A DNA stretch of 64,000 bases from an uncultured Sutterella sp. (GCA_937943605.1 CALEAW010000064.1:1-64000), one strand, 5' to 3'; positions 16,725-26,528 are shown, numbered from the stretch's first letter. Numbers and translations are program-made. Notes: generated from the letters alone by a model not told the origin.

Positions 16725-17714
16725 ATGGGCAATACCAATACGTTTAATGCCAATGCCGCGTTACAACTTGGGCAAGAGGTTCTTAAGCTAGAAGCCGAGT
16801 CTCTTACACACATTGCCACTCACTTAGGTGAAGAATTTACCAATGCAGTCACTCGTATCCTGCATTGCGAAGGCCGTCTCATCGTATCTGGCGTTGGTAA
16901 GTCAGGACACATTGGCCGCAAACTTGCTGCCACATTTGCATCGACAGGTACCCCCGCTTACTTTGTTCATGCTGCTGAAGCTGCTCATGGCGACCTCGGC
17001 ATGATCACTGCCAATGATGTCGTGTTAGCTATCTCTTACTCCGGTGAGACCAATGAATTGCTCACGATTGTCCCCACGTTAAAGCGTGAAGGCGCCACCT
17101 TAATTGCCATGACTGGTAACCCCAACTCAAGCTTGGCTCGTTACTCTGACGTACATCTCAATTGTCACGTCAGTCGTGAAGCCTGCCCTCTCAACTTAGC
17201 ACCAACATCATCGACAACAGCAACTCTTGCGCTTGGCGATGCTTTAGCTGTGGCATGTTTATCAGCCAAGGGCTTTACAAAAGAAGACTTCGCTCGTAGC
17301 CACCCCGGTGGTGCATTAGGTCGTCGACTCCTGATTCACGTTCAGGACATTATGAGAACAGGTGAGGACATTCCTTCTGTACGTCAAGATGTCACTGTGT
17401 TAGAAGCGGTCAGAGAGATCACCAAGAAACACATCGGTATGACAGCTGTCGTAGATCACACTGGTCGCGTCACCGGCATCTTTACAGAAGGCGACTTACG
17501 TCGCCTGATCGAGCGCGTCGGCGACATTCGTCAATGCGTCATGCAAGACGTCATGACTCGTACACCTAAGACCATTGCACCAGAAGAACTGGCTGCATCA
17601 GCCGTCAAAATGTTAGATACATATCACTGCAATCAATTGTTAGTCGTTAACGCCGACAATCAACTGATCGGTGCATTACATCTACACGACCTGATGACGG
17701 CTAAGGTTTTGTAA
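16725..17714 (+). CDS. kdsD: Arabinose-5-phosphate isomerase
   Basis: Makes arabinose-5-phosphate from ribulose-5-phosphate, the first step towards Kdo of LPS. 329 residues: an N-terminal SIS sugar-isomerase domain (GVGKSGHIGRKLAATFAS, HAAEAAHGDLGM) and two C-terminal CBS domains (VQDIMRTGEDIP and MQDVMTRTPKTI). It opens the Kdo/LPS transport operon with kdsC 25 nt downstream. The lptCAB linkage favours KdsD over GutQ. Confidence 0.95.
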   Translation: MGNTNTFNANAALQLGQEVLKLEAESLTHIATHLGEEFTNAVTRILHCEGRLIVSGVGKSGHIGRKLAATFASTGTPAYFVHAAEAAHGDLGMITANDVVLAISYSGETNELLTIVPTLKREGATLIAMTGNPNSSLARYSDVHLNCHVSREACPLNLAPTSSTTATLALGDALAVACLSAKGFTKEDFARSHPGGALGRRLLIHVQDIMRTGEDIPSVRQDVTVLEAVREITKKHIGMTAVVDHTGRVTGIFTEGDLRRLIERVGDIRQCVMQDVMTRTPKTIAPEELAASAVKMLDTYHCNQLLVVNADNQLIGALHLHDLMTAKVL

Positions 17715-17739
17715 TTTTCCTCCGTTGAAATCAATTACT

Positions 17740-18273
17740 ATGACTACAGTTCAAACTCGTGCTCAAAAGATTCGCTTAGTCGCTCTGGATGTTGATGGTG
17801 TGCTTACGGATGGTACGATCAATATTTCTGGAAACGGAGAGCTTTATAAATGTTTTAACGTCCGTGATGGTCTGGGCATCAAAATGTTGCAAAAAGCAGG
17901 CATTGAAATCGCGATTATCACTGGTCGTACATCTACCATTGTTGCAGAACGTGCCAAAGAACTTGGTATACACCGTGTCGCTCAAGGTCAACGCTTTAAA
18001 ACAAAAGCCTTTGAGGACTTACTTCAAGCGACTGGTTTAACTGATGATGAAGTTGCGTACATGGGTGACGATGTACCAGATCTTCCCCTGTTGATGCGTG
18101 TTGGTCTTGCAACCACCCCTGCTGATGGCAATCCTATGTTATTGAACTATACTCATTGGCAATCTTCCTTTAACGGAGGACATGGCGCCGTCAGAGAATT
18201 ATCTGAGCTTATACTCAAATCCCAAGGCGTATGGGATAAACTCATTCATAAAACCTATGTTCTTGGTCAATAA
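17740..18273 (+). CDS. kdsC: Kdo-8-phosphate phosphatase
   Basis: HAD-superfamily phosphatase releasing free Kdo from Kdo-8-phosphate. 177 residues with the nucleophile motif DVDGVLTDG (17-25), Thr of motif II in ITGRTS, and GDDVPDLPL as motif IV. It lacks a cap domain, as KdsC does, and would act as a tetramer. The ATG at 17740 gives the usual N-terminus; a TTG five codons upstream is less likely. The TAA overlaps the lptC ATG as TAATG, so the two are translationally coupled. Confidence 0.94.
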   Translation: MTTVQTRAQKIRLVALDVDGVLTDGTINISGNGELYKCFNVRDGLGIKMLQKAGIEIAIITGRTSTIVAERAKELGIHRVAQGQRFKTKAFEDLLQATGLTDDEVAYMGDDVPDLPLLMRVGLATTPADGNPMLLNYTHWQSSFNGGHGAVRELSELILKSQGVWDKLIHKTYVLGQ

Positions 18274-18899
18274 TGGTACATCGTAGACTTGTTATTCGAG
18301 AACGCGTCACCGCCATCATCGGGATCGCCTTGCTTCTACTTTTGGTCGGTGCAAGCTATTACTACTCTATCCAAATAAAACTTGCCGGATTGAAGTATGT
18401 TCCTAGCGAAACGAGTCCTGATTTCACGGCTCGTAACGTGACTTTAACTGACTTCGACGAGCGTGGCATTGCCTCTCAACGACTCGCCGCTAGTATGTTG
18501 GATCATTACTCTGATGAACGCGTCAACACTACCGATCCTCGCTATTACTCTTTAGATCCACAAAAACCTCAATTAACATTGTCAGGTGATAAAGCTTGGA
18601 GTAGCGATAGTTTAGAAACCATCGAACTCTCTGGTAATGTGACAGCTACACGTGCTGCATTTAACACTGAACCAGATTTGTATTTCCAAACAAAGTACCT
18701 GAAAGGTTTTTTAGACACATATCGTTTTGAAACACCAGATCCTGTTTTTATGCGTCGAGGAGTCGATACAACGCAAGCTCAAGGTGGTATGAAATATGAC
18801 AACGTCGCTCATACCGTTGAACTTCAAGATCAAGTGGTTTCAATATTCCAGTCTCAAGTACATAAACCTGATAGTTCTGCCAAGATCTTTACCAAATGA
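18273..18899 (+). CDS. lptC: LPS export system protein LptC
   Basis: Bitopic inner-membrane protein that passes LPS from LptBFG to LptA. 208 residues with one N-terminal membrane helix (about 13-33, AIIGIALLLLLVGASYYYS) and a periplasmic beta-jellyroll domain of the LptC/OstA family. Sequence conservation in this family is low and the call rests partly on position: coupled to kdsC before and overlapping lptA (ATGA) after. Confidence 0.9.
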   Translation: MVHRRLVIRERVTAIIGIALLLLLVGASYYYSIQIKLAGLKYVPSETSPDFTARNVTLTDFDERGIASQRLAASMLDHYSDERVNTTDPRYYSLDPQKPQLTLSGDKAWSSDSLETIELSGNVTATRAAFNTEPDLYFQTKYLKGFLDTYRFETPDPVFMRRGVDTTQAQGGMKYDNVAHTVELQDQVVSIFQSQVHKPDSSAKIFTK

Positions 18900-19456
18900 A
18901 AAAGTTTCTAACTCTCAGCCTTTTGGCTATCGCAACGACCCCTTCTTGGGCGCTCAGCACCGATACCAATCAGCCTATTGAAGTCCACGCTGACAAATTT
19001 AACGGTGATGAGGTCAAGCAAACTGCTGTCTATAGCGGTAACGTGACTGTCGACCAAGGTTCTATCAACCTCACGGGCGCTCGTTTGGAATTATCCATTA
19101 CGCCGAAAGGATATCGCCACGCTACCCTTAGTGGCACCCCTGCTCGTTTTAAGCAACAACGAGATCCGAAAACCCCAGGCGTAGAGGAATGGGTTCACGG
19201 AAAAGCTCAACGTATCGTTTACGATGAAGAGACGGACAAAATCACCTTAATTGGCCAAGCAAAACTGTCTCGCACTGAAAATGGCCAACAAAAGGACATG
19301 ACGAGCGGCGAACGTATTGTGTACGACATGCGTAATGCTCGCTCTGAAGTGAATAGCGGCGAAGGCAAGCGTGTGACGACAATCATTGCACCACGTAACA
19401 ATGCACAACCCCGTCAAGGGACAACTTTATCCAATTCAACCAAGTTAAATAACTAA
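18896..19456 (+). CDS. lptA: LPS transport periplasmic protein LptA
   Basis: Periplasmic bridge protein of the Lpt machine, 186 residues. A signal peptide ends near PSWALS (about 21), then an OstA-like beta-jellyroll (IEVHADKFNGDEVKQTAVYSGN). The C-terminal tail (QPRQGTTLSNSTKLNN) is polar and probably disordered. It overlaps lptC by 4 nt. Confidence 0.93.
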   Translation: MKKFLTLSLLAIATTPSWALSTDTNQPIEVHADKFNGDEVKQTAVYSGNVTVDQGSINLTGARLELSITPKGYRHATLSGTPARFKQQRDPKTPGVEEWVHGKAQRIVYDEETDKITLIGQAKLSRTENGQQKDMTSGERIVYDMRNARSEVNSGEGKRVTTIIAPRNNAQPRQGTTLSNSTKLNN

Positions 19457-19480
19457 TTTGCTGTTCAAAAGGAGCAACTC

Positions 19481-20242
19481 GTGACAACTAACGAGAAGCA
19501 AATTCATACGCTAGAAGCCAGAAACCTTAAAAAGCATTATGGCCCCCGTAGTGTCGTCAAAGGTGTCGACTTATCTGTCAAATCAGGCGAAGTTGTAGGG
19601 CTTTTGGGCAAAAACGGTGCTGGTAAAACAACAACGTTTTACATGGTTGTCGGCTTGGTTGTTGCGGATGATGGTGCGATTGAATTGGATGGTCAAACGA
19701 TTACCCATATGCCTATCTACAAGCGTGCACGTATGGGGTTGTCATACCTTCCTCAAGAAGCCAGCGTCTTCAGAAAGCTTTCTGTCGAAGATAACATCCG
19801 TTCCATTCTCGAACTGCAAGAAGATGAAACGGGCAAGCCGCTTTCTAAGGAAGAAATTGACCAACGCCTGAATACCCTTTTAGACGAATTACAAATTCAG
19901 CACCTTAGAACTAATCAAGCCATCTCTCTATCCGGCGGCGAACGTCGTCGTACTGAGATTGCTCGAGCTCTTGCTGCCAATCCTCGCTTCATCTTGCTTG
20001 ATGAACCATTTGCTGGTGTCGACCCCATTGCTGTTATCGAAATTCAACGTATCGTTCGCTTCTTGAAAGAGCGCAACATTGGCGTCTTAATTACCGACCA
20101 TAATGTTCGAGAAACACTGTCTATCTGTGACCACGCTTACATCATTAATGAAGGGGCTGTTTTAGCCTCAGGCAGACCTGATGAATTAGTAAATAACCAA
20201 TCGGTTCGCAAAATCTATTTAGGTGAAAACTTCCGCATGTAA
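19481..20242 (+). CDS. lptB: LPS export ABC transporter ATPase LptB
   Basis: Cytoplasmic ATPase that powers LPS extraction by LptFG. 253 residues with Walker A GKNGAGKTT, signature LSGGERRR, Walker B FILLDEPFAGVDP and the switch His in ITDHNV. It starts with GTG after an AAGGAGC ribosome binding site. LptF and LptG are not in the window, as is usual in proteobacteria. Confidence 0.96.
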   Translation: MTTNEKQIHTLEARNLKKHYGPRSVVKGVDLSVKSGEVVGLLGKNGAGKTTTFYMVVGLVVADDGAIELDGQTITHMPIYKRARMGLSYLPQEASVFRKLSVEDNIRSILELQEDETGKPLSKEEIDQRLNTLLDELQIQHLRTNQAISLSGGERRRTEIARALAANPRFILLDEPFAGVDPIAVIEIQRIVRFLKERNIGVLITDHNVRETLSICDHAYIINEGAVLASGRPDELVNNQSVRKIYLGENFRM

Positions 20243-20248
20243 GGCTCC

Positions 20249-21658
20249 ATGGAGAATAGACTACTTACAACACTCTCCCAACAACAGACTCTATCGTTGG
20301 ATCAACAACAATCGTTGCGCATTCTTCAAATGCCAACGATAGAGTTATTGGGAGAAATTGACTGGATGCTCGAAGAAAATCCTTTTCTGGATAAAGAAGA
20401 TGCGGATTCTACGGAAAGGCGCGAAACGTCTCCCCTCTCATCCGAAGACACCGATGCGACTGTCGACACGCCGATTGAGGCACCTATCGACGTTCCTTAT
20501 GCAATATGGCAAATGGCAACGTCAGATGACTCTCCCTTCGAGCATATTGCAGCAGATACATCCTTTAGAGACGAATTACATTCTGATTTAGCATGTCTCT
20601 CTATCCCCTCTCGCCTTCGTGTATTGGTGGATTGTTTAATTGAAGAATTGGACGATAGGGGCTTTATCAACACACCAATAGAAGAATTGAGTGCTTTATA
20701 TGCGTCTTTTCTTCAAGAACACAATTTATTAGATGCCTCTCAATTGGAATGGGAAAATGCGTTGACCATTCTAAAAACCATGGATCCGCCAGGCATAGGA
20801 ACCACAGGTCCTATTCAATCACTTCAACAGCAAATACAACTCTATAAAAACGACGGTATCATCTCTGACACTGTTGCTGATGTACTAGATCGTATTGTCA
20901 TTCATGGGCTTAGCTATGTTGCAGCCAACAATATCACCGGACTCCAAAAGTTCCTTAAGTGCGACAACGCTTTATTGACCTTGGCTTTAACCCAACTGAA
21001 GCGCTTAAATCCTTACCCTATCGCAAGAGAAAGTAAAACGCTCTATATCGTCCCAGACGTCTTAGTGGAATCACACAATGGAACGTTTCACGCTGTATTA
21101 AACCCAGCCGTACACTCAAGCATTCGTCTTCGCCCATCGAATGAAACTCTAACAATAAAGCAACAGTTCCCAACCTCTTGGCAAACACTTAAAAGTGAAG
21201 CTAAAAATTTCATTCAAAGCATTGAAGCTAGACAACAAACGTTACTCCGCTTAGCCAATAAACTTCTCGCTCATCAAAAGGCGTTTTTTGATGACGGCCC
21301 AATGGCTTTACGCCCTCTAACGATTAGTCAACTTGCTCAAGAGTTGGATCTCTCCGTACCCACGGTTTCTCGTGCTGTATCTGGCAAATTTATAGCCTGC
21401 CGTCACGGTACTATTGAAATGAGAACACTCTTTAGTGCAGTTTCATATTCCACGCTAACACAAACTGAACAGAGTGCAACTCAAATTCAGACCTTGATCG
21501 TTCAACTCATTGAAACAGAAAATCCTCGTCATCCATTATCTGACGACGATATTTGCCTACAACTGCAAACCAAGGGCATTACGATCGCACGACGAACAGT
21601 TGCAAAATACCGCACAAATGCAGGCATTCCTTCGGCAAGAGCTCGAAAGCATTTTTAG
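20249..21658 (+). CDS. rpoN: RNA polymerase sigma-54 factor
   Basis: Alternative sigma factor for -24/-12 promoters, dependent on enhancer-binding ATPases. 469 residues: Gln/Leu-rich region I at the N-terminus (LSLDQQQSLRILQMPTIELL), an acidic region II, the core-binding domain, an HTH (about 365-385) and the invariant RpoN box ARRTVAKYR near residue 450. It starts 6 nt after lptB. The usual hpf gene does not follow. A likely target promoter is at 13294 upstream of gltI. Confidence 0.97.
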   Translation: MENRLLTTLSQQQTLSLDQQQSLRILQMPTIELLGEIDWMLEENPFLDKEDADSTERRETSPLSSEDTDATVDTPIEAPIDVPYAIWQMATSDDSPFEHIAADTSFRDELHSDLACLSIPSRLRVLVDCLIEELDDRGFINTPIEELSALYASFLQEHNLLDASQLEWENALTILKTMDPPGIGTTGPIQSLQQQIQLYKNDGIISDTVADVLDRIVIHGLSYVAANNITGLQKFLKCDNALLTLALTQLKRLNPYPIARESKTLYIVPDVLVESHNGTFHAVLNPAVHSSIRLRPSNETLTIKQQFPTSWQTLKSEAKNFIQSIEARQQTLLRLANKLLAHQKAFFDDGPMALRPLTISQLAQELDLSVPTVSRAVSGKFIACRHGTIEMRTLFSAVSYSTLTQTEQSATQIQTLIVQLIETENPRHPLSDDDICLQLQTKGITIARRTVAKYRTNAGIPSARARKHF

Positions 21659-21732
21659 CCACACTTGCGTTTGGTTTTCTGTACACTGATTGCTATTGTT
21701 CGTTTCGACGGTTTTTGTCCGTCAATCACGTC

Positions 21733-22239
21733 ATGAATTTAATTGCTCCTTTATTGACCCTAGAAACCATACGCCTCGACCTCAACGTTGTTAGTCGTAA
21801 GCGTTTATATGAAGAAGCTGGCTTGGTGTTTGAATCCTCTGCTGGCATTTCCCACACTGACGCTTTTGATGCTTTATTTGCACGAGAAAAACTTGGCTCT
21901 ACCTGTGTTGGTAGTGGATGTGCCATTCCTCATGGTCGCGTATCAGGAATTACAGAACCCGCCGCCGTCTTTTTGAGAGCAAATTCTCCTCTTGGCCTTG
22001 ATGCACCAGATGGACGCCCCGTCCAACTGTTTTTGTGCCTTCTTATTCCAGATGATGACAATGAAAGTTATCTAAAAATTTTGAGAGAAACCGCTTCCTT
22101 GTTCTCCTGTAAGCCTTTGCGTAATGCTTTGCTCCAAGCAACCTCTGAAGTTGAAGTCTGCGAGCTGATTCATAACTGGACACCTCCGTCAGACTTGCAT
22201 TACGAACCAGACTTTTCAACTGACGATTCAACGGAATAA
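21733..22239 (+). CDS. ptsN: PTS IIA-like nitrogen-regulatory protein PtsN
   Basis: EIIA-Ntr of the nitrogen phosphotransferase system, 168 residues. The phosphorylated His is His67 in GCAIPHGRV. The ATG at 21733 gives the standard N-terminus MNLIAPLL; the frame runs upstream into rpoN but that part is not family-like. Only 74 bp separate it from rpoN, where hpf is found in relatives, and hprK is missing downstream. Confidence 0.92.
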   Translation: MNLIAPLLTLETIRLDLNVVSRKRLYEEAGLVFESSAGISHTDAFDALFAREKLGSTCVGSGCAIPHGRVSGITEPAAVFLRANSPLGLDAPDGRPVQLFLCLLIPDDDNESYLKILRETASLFSCKPLRNALLQATSEVEVCELIHNWTPPSDLHYEPDFSTDDSTE

Positions 22240-22261
22240 AAAACGCTTTGTGAGGTTTATG

Positions 22262-23161
22262 ATGCAACTTATTATCGTGACCGGTATGTCTGGTGGTGGC
22301 AAATCGATTGCTATTCGTCAGTTAGAAGATTGTGGTTACTACTGCATCGATAATCTTCCCGCCCCTTTTCTTTATCCTGTAGCCGAAGACCTCAAACACC
22401 GTGGGATTAAGGCTGCTGCTGTTGCTATTGATGCGAGGAGTCAATCTACTTTTGATGACTCCCTCCACAATGTTCGCAAGTTAGAAAAAGCTGGCTACGA
22501 CGTTCGCATCCTGTTCCTCACAGCGTCATCACAAGAATTGGTGAAACGTTTTTCTGAAACGCGTCGTCGCCACCCTCTATCAACAAGTGCAGCACACCAA
22601 GATCAGATTGTCACGCTACAAGAAGCCATCAATTGTGAAAGAGAACTATTAGCTCCAATCTCCACAGGCGCTTCATTGATGGATACAACAGGAATTCTTC
22701 CATCCCAACTTCGGGAATGGGTAAAACGTTTTGTCGGACAGCCTCAAGCTGCGATGACCTTAACGTTCGAATCCTTTGGTTTTAAGCACGGCCTTCCTGT
22801 TGCTAGCGATTTAGTTTTCGACGTTCGCTGTTTACCCAACCCCTACTATCGTCCAGAACTTCGTCCTTTGACAGGTCAGGACCAACCCGTTGCTGATTAC
22901 TTAAGACAATACCCCGAAGTCACCAACATGGTATCTGATATTGCCCTCTTTATTAAGAAGTGGCTACCAGCTTATATTGCACAAAATCGGCATTATTTGA
23001 CCGTGGCTATCGGTTGTACCGGCGGCCAACATCGTTCAGTATTCGTAGCAGAAGAGCTAGGACGACAATTTGCGGAGTATGCAGGCGTCGTGGTAAGACA
23101 CCGCATCATCGAGCAACATAAGCACCTAGCTGGAGAAATCGCCATTCAAAACGAGCACTAA
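22262..23161 (+). CDS. rapZ: RNase adapter protein RapZ
   Basis: P-loop nucleotide-binding protein that in enterics delivers GlmZ sRNA to RNase E and senses glucosamine-6-phosphate. 299 residues with Walker A GMSGGGKS (8-15), Walker B-like region VAIDAR and the conserved C-terminal GCTGGQHRSVFVAE and VRHR segments. MQLIIVTG at 22262 is chosen because GAGG lies 6 nt upstream; ATG 22259 and GTG 22250 are alternatives. Its stop overlaps the stop of convergent mutY. Whether a GlmZ-like RNA exists in this organism is unknown. Confidence 0.93.
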   Translation: MQLIIVTGMSGGGKSIAIRQLEDCGYYCIDNLPAPFLYPVAEDLKHRGIKAAAVAIDARSQSTFDDSLHNVRKLEKAGYDVRILFLTASSQELVKRFSETRRRHPLSTSAAHQDQIVTLQEAINCERELLAPISTGASLMDTTGILPSQLREWVKRFVGQPQAAMTLTFESFGFKHGLPVASDLVFDVRCLPNPYYRPELRPLTGQDQPVADYLRQYPEVTNMVSDIALFIKKWLPAYIAQNRHYLTVAIGCTGGQHRSVFVAEELGRQFAEYAGVVVRHRIIEQHKHLAGEIAIQNEH

Positions 23162-24231
23162 TAGCTTGGCCCCAATACTCTAGCCGCGATCCCTTGCTGT
23201 AACAGTGTCACAACTGGCGTGGGCATCCCTATTTCGGTCAACTTATGAATGTCAATGAGAGTATATGGCGCACTCTCGTCCATAGTACTTAAATCCACTA
23301 CGGCCGCTTGAATCACCATACGATAATGCGTGAAATCATGCGTGAGTATTGGAAGCTTTATCGTTCGCGCAACATGCTCAGAAGGAATCCCCAAAAGGTG
23401 ACTGCACTCAACCTCCTCTACAGCATGATCACACTCTTCATAAGGCGGCACCCATAATCCATGCCACACCCCTTTCTCTACCTTTTTTCTTAAGCACACA
23501 TGATCTCCTACGAACGCAAAGACCATACTTGCGTATCTTACTGGACGTTCTTTTTTAGGCTTTTTCTCTGGAAATTTCGAGACACATTCTGTTTGAAAGG
23601 CCTTACATACCGATACCAACGGACATAACTCACACTTAGGCTTTTTAGTGCACAACAGAGCCCCAAAGTCCATCAAAGCCTGCGTATACTCAGGCATCTG
23701 TTCAGAAGTTGGCAATAATTCCTTGGCCTTTTCACGGATCTTCTTTACATACCCAGACTGTCCTGAATGCCCCTTGATCAAAAATAGCCTTGATAGAACG
23801 CGCTGAGCGTTACCGTCAGCCATCACTGCACGCTCTTGAAATGCAAAGGCAGCAATTGCGCCTGCTGTAGAGGGGCCTAATCCGGGTAGTTTTTCTAATT
23901 CCGCAGCTGTACTGGGACAAATACCATTAAACTCTTCCTCAATTTGCCTAACGGTTTTCAGCAAATTCCTTGCTCTAGAGTAATAACCCAAACCAGCCCA
24001 AAGCGCCATCACTTCATCATCAGATGCTTGAGCCAACCTAGCAGGCGTTGGAAAAGCCGCCATAAATGCTTGGTATTTTGGCAAAACAGTCACAACTTGT
24101 GTCTGTTGTAGCATTACTTCAGACACTAACCGTGGATACCATTCTGGTACTTGCCACGGCAAATCATGACGACCATACGATTGATGCCAGGTAATTAAAG
24201 TGGATGTGACAATTTTCTCTACTTTGCTCAT
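23158..24231 (-). CDS. mutY: A/G-specific adenine glycosylase MutY
   Basis: Removes adenine mispaired with 8-oxoguanine. 357 residues: catalytic Glu38 (SEVMLQQTQV), helix-hairpin-helix LPGLGPSTAGA (115-125), catalytic Asp139 (VMADGNAQR), then a NUDIX-like C-terminal domain that reads 8-oxoG. The iron-sulfur ligands are Cys194, Cys200, Cys203 and Cys209, i.e. C-x5-C-x2-C-x5-C, one residue shorter in the first loop than the standard C-x6-C. The ATG at 24231 gives MSKVEK; the frame extends to 24270 without family support. Confidence 0.94.
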   Translation of the reverse strand: MSKVEKIVTSTLITWHQSYGRHDLPWQVPEWYPRLVSEVMLQQTQVVTVLPKYQAFMAAFPTPARLAQASDDEVMALWAGLGYYSRARNLLKTVRQIEEEFNGICPSTAAELEKLPGLGPSTAGAIAAFAFQERAVMADGNAQRVLSRLFLIKGHSGQSGYVKKIREKAKELLPTSEQMPEYTQALMDFGALLCTKKPKCELCPLVSVCKAFQTECVSKFPEKKPKKERPVRYASMVFAFVGDHVCLRKKVEKGVWHGLWVPPYEECDHAVEEVECSHLLGIPSEHVARTIKLPILTHDFTHYRMVIQAAVVDLSTMDESAPYTLIDIHKLTEIGMPTPVVTLLQQGIAARVLGPSY

Positions 24232-24306
24232 AAGCAATCTTCTATGATTCGCTGTAAAGTACAAAAACATCTACCTTACTAGCATCCCTACTCACTTGCC
24301 TGATTT

Positions 24307-26025
24307 ATGCTTAGCCAATTGGTTAATACTTCTGTCGCTTTTTTGCTTAGTTTTGCATTCTGTACTCAAGCTAATGCATTCCCTGATCGTTTATTTGCGA
24401 AATCCTTTTCCCAAGAACGATCCGATTCTCTTTACGCTATTATCACCTCAGAAATAGCCACACATCGCGAACAACCTGATTACGCGCTCGATTTATTAAA
24501 TCAAACTTTCAAAAAAAATCCCTCAGTAGAGCTGGCTGAGTTGATTTGGCATACCTCGCTTCAAACGCAGAACAATACCAAAATTATCGCTAGCGCTAGA
24601 CAATGGGTAGCTATCGCTCCTCAAGACATAACTCCACACCAATCTCTTTTATCGTACGCATTAGAAAGTGGAGATGAGGCTAGTTTCGTCAAAGAGCTTT
24701 CCGTGATGTATCAACTAACCGAAGATAAAAGCGGTTGGGTTGCGCGCATCACCGCCATGCTTGCACAAGCAAAATTAACGTCCCCACAAATTTTGACGGC
24801 CATCACACCTTATTGGGAAAAAGAAGCAAAAAATCCAAAAGTCCAACTAGCAATTGGGCTCTTTCATAAAGCCAACAACAATGTAGCAAATGCCTGTCGA
24901 TCTGGCATGAAAGCTATCAAACTTGCTAATGGTGACGAACAAATCATCACTGCTACTGCCGATCTTTGTTGGAACCACGATCGCACGCAAGCAATCAACA
25001 TTCTTTCGAATTATTTAATCAATCACCCCAATGCCTATAAAACGCGCTTGGTTTATAGTCGAGCCTTAGCCAAAAGCGGACAATTGAAAAAGGCACTATC
25101 GGAGCTTGAGCTCGTCACTCAACAAGCGCCCGATGACCCTGTTGCTTTTCTCAATGCTGGTGAAATTGCGAACGAGTGCCAAAATTTTGAAAAAGCCGAA
25201 AAGTTTTTTTCGCGTTATCTCGACCTCGTTGCAACTCAAACCCCAGATGCCGATCTCTCGGACAATGATATTTGGCTTCGCTTAGCCGCTATTTATCATC
25301 AAAACGGGCATCACGAAGATGAAGTCGAAGCGCTTGCTTCTCTCACAACTGGCCCGAATGCCTTACAAGCACGCATCAAGCAAGCCTTTGCTTTAGCGGA
25401 AATTAAGCAACTTCCAGAGGCTCGTTCCGTCTTACAAAAAGCCCGCCAACAATTCCCAGATAATCTGAATCTTTTGTTGACAACCGAAGCACAACTCCTC
25501 ATTGAAGCTGAGCGTGGCAACGATGCCTTAAATCTGTTGAATGAGGCGCGCCAGGCCGCTCCAAATGATCAAGATTTAATATACGACACTGCAATTATTG
25601 CCCAAAATCTTGGTCAATCCGAATTAGCCGAGAAGCTCCTTCAGAGCATATTGGACAAAGATCCTGATCACATCCAAGCCAACAATGCACTCGCGTACCT
25701 TTGGGTTACGCAAGACCGTCATTTAAAAGAAGCAAGGCGACGATTGGAACACGCTTATAGGCTAGCTCCTTTGGATCCATATGTTTTAGACAGCATGGGA
25801 TGGCTTTGTTTTAAAGAAAAACGTTATGACCAAGCCACTGAATTTACCCTTACCTCTTTAAAAAAGCAGTTTGATGTTGAAGTTGCCTGCCACCTTATAG
25901 AAATTCTTGCGACATCAGGGCGACACGATGAAGCAATCAAACTCTTAAAAGAGCTCTCTCAGCGCATTGGTAGCGATCCACGCATCTCAGAATTAGCTCA
26001 ACGCTTAAATTTAGCCATCCCATGA
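24307..26025 (+). CDS. Secreted tetratricopeptide-repeat protein
   Basis: A 572-residue periplasmic or outer-membrane-associated protein. The N-terminus is a signal peptide (cleavage near TQANAF, residue 24). The rest is a chain of helical TPR repeats, clearest towards the C-terminus (GNDALNLLNEARQAAPNDQDL and the DPDHIQANNALAYLW repeat). In Burkholderiales a TPR protein commonly lies directly before lolB, as here; the two overlap by ATGA. Probably a scaffold in envelope assembly; no enzymatic motif is visible. Confidence 0.85.
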   Translation: MLSQLVNTSVAFLLSFAFCTQANAFPDRLFAKSFSQERSDSLYAIITSEIATHREQPDYALDLLNQTFKKNPSVELAELIWHTSLQTQNNTKIIASARQWVAIAPQDITPHQSLLSYALESGDEASFVKELSVMYQLTEDKSGWVARITAMLAQAKLTSPQILTAITPYWEKEAKNPKVQLAIGLFHKANNNVANACRSGMKAIKLANGDEQIITATADLCWNHDRTQAINILSNYLINHPNAYKTRLVYSRALAKSGQLKKALSELELVTQQAPDDPVAFLNAGEIANECQNFEKAEKFFSRYLDLVATQTPDADLSDNDIWLRLAAIYHQNGHHEDEVEALASLTTGPNALQARIKQAFALAEIKQLPEARSVLQKARQQFPDNLNLLLTTEAQLLIEAERGNDALNLLNEARQAAPNDQDLIYDTAIIAQNLGQSELAEKLLQSILDKDPDHIQANNALAYLWVTQDRHLKEARRRLEHAYRLAPLDPYVLDSMGWLCFKEKRYDQATEFTLTSLKKQFDVEVACHLIEILATSGRHDEAIKLLKELSQRIGSDPRISELAQRLNLAIP

Positions 26026-26528
26026 AACGTCGACACATTCTCGCTTTTTCTCTATTCAGTAGCGTAATGTCACTCGCTGGTTGTGCCATTCAGAAACCCG
26101 TCTATTTGTTTGAGAGATCAGGAAGATTTTCGTTAATAACTCCTAACGAAAATCGCAAAATGACAGCAATAAATGGACGTTTTTCTCTACGACGTTCCTC
26201 TAGTGTTATTACTCTTGACTTAATGACACCACTCAATGGCATCTTGGCTCGCATAGAGATCACTCCCTCCAATGCGACATTAACAAGAGATTTCAACACG
26301 CCACCACTTGTCGCCTCTTCAGCGGAAGAGCTGATGGAACAAGTGCTTGGGTTCGCTTTGCCAATTTCTGTACTAGAAGACTGGCTCACAACTAGAGAGA
26401 ATCAAATCAACGCATACGGATGGACTGTTACCATCTTGAAACGAACACCTCAAGGCATGCCATCGACGATTCGTGCTCAAAGTATGATGTCCGACATCAA
26501 ACTATTGCTATCCATCGATAATGAGTAA
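26022..26528 (+). CDS. lolB: Outer-membrane lipoprotein receptor LolB
   Basis: Accepts lipoproteins from LolA and inserts them in the outer membrane. 168 residues; signal peptide with lipobox LAGC and lipidated Cys21. The mature part is a short LolB beta-barrel fold with GRFSL-type strands. Sequence similarity is low and the call relies strongly on position directly before ispE. It overlaps the TPR gene by 4 nt. Confidence 0.85.
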   Translation: MKRRHILAFSLFSSVMSLAGCAIQKPVYLFERSGRFSLITPNENRKMTAINGRFSLRRSSSVITLDLMTPLNGILARIEITPSNATLTRDFNTPPLVASSAEELMEQVLGFALPISVLEDWLTTRENQINAYGWTVTILKRTPQGMPSTIRAQSMMSDIKLLLSIDNE

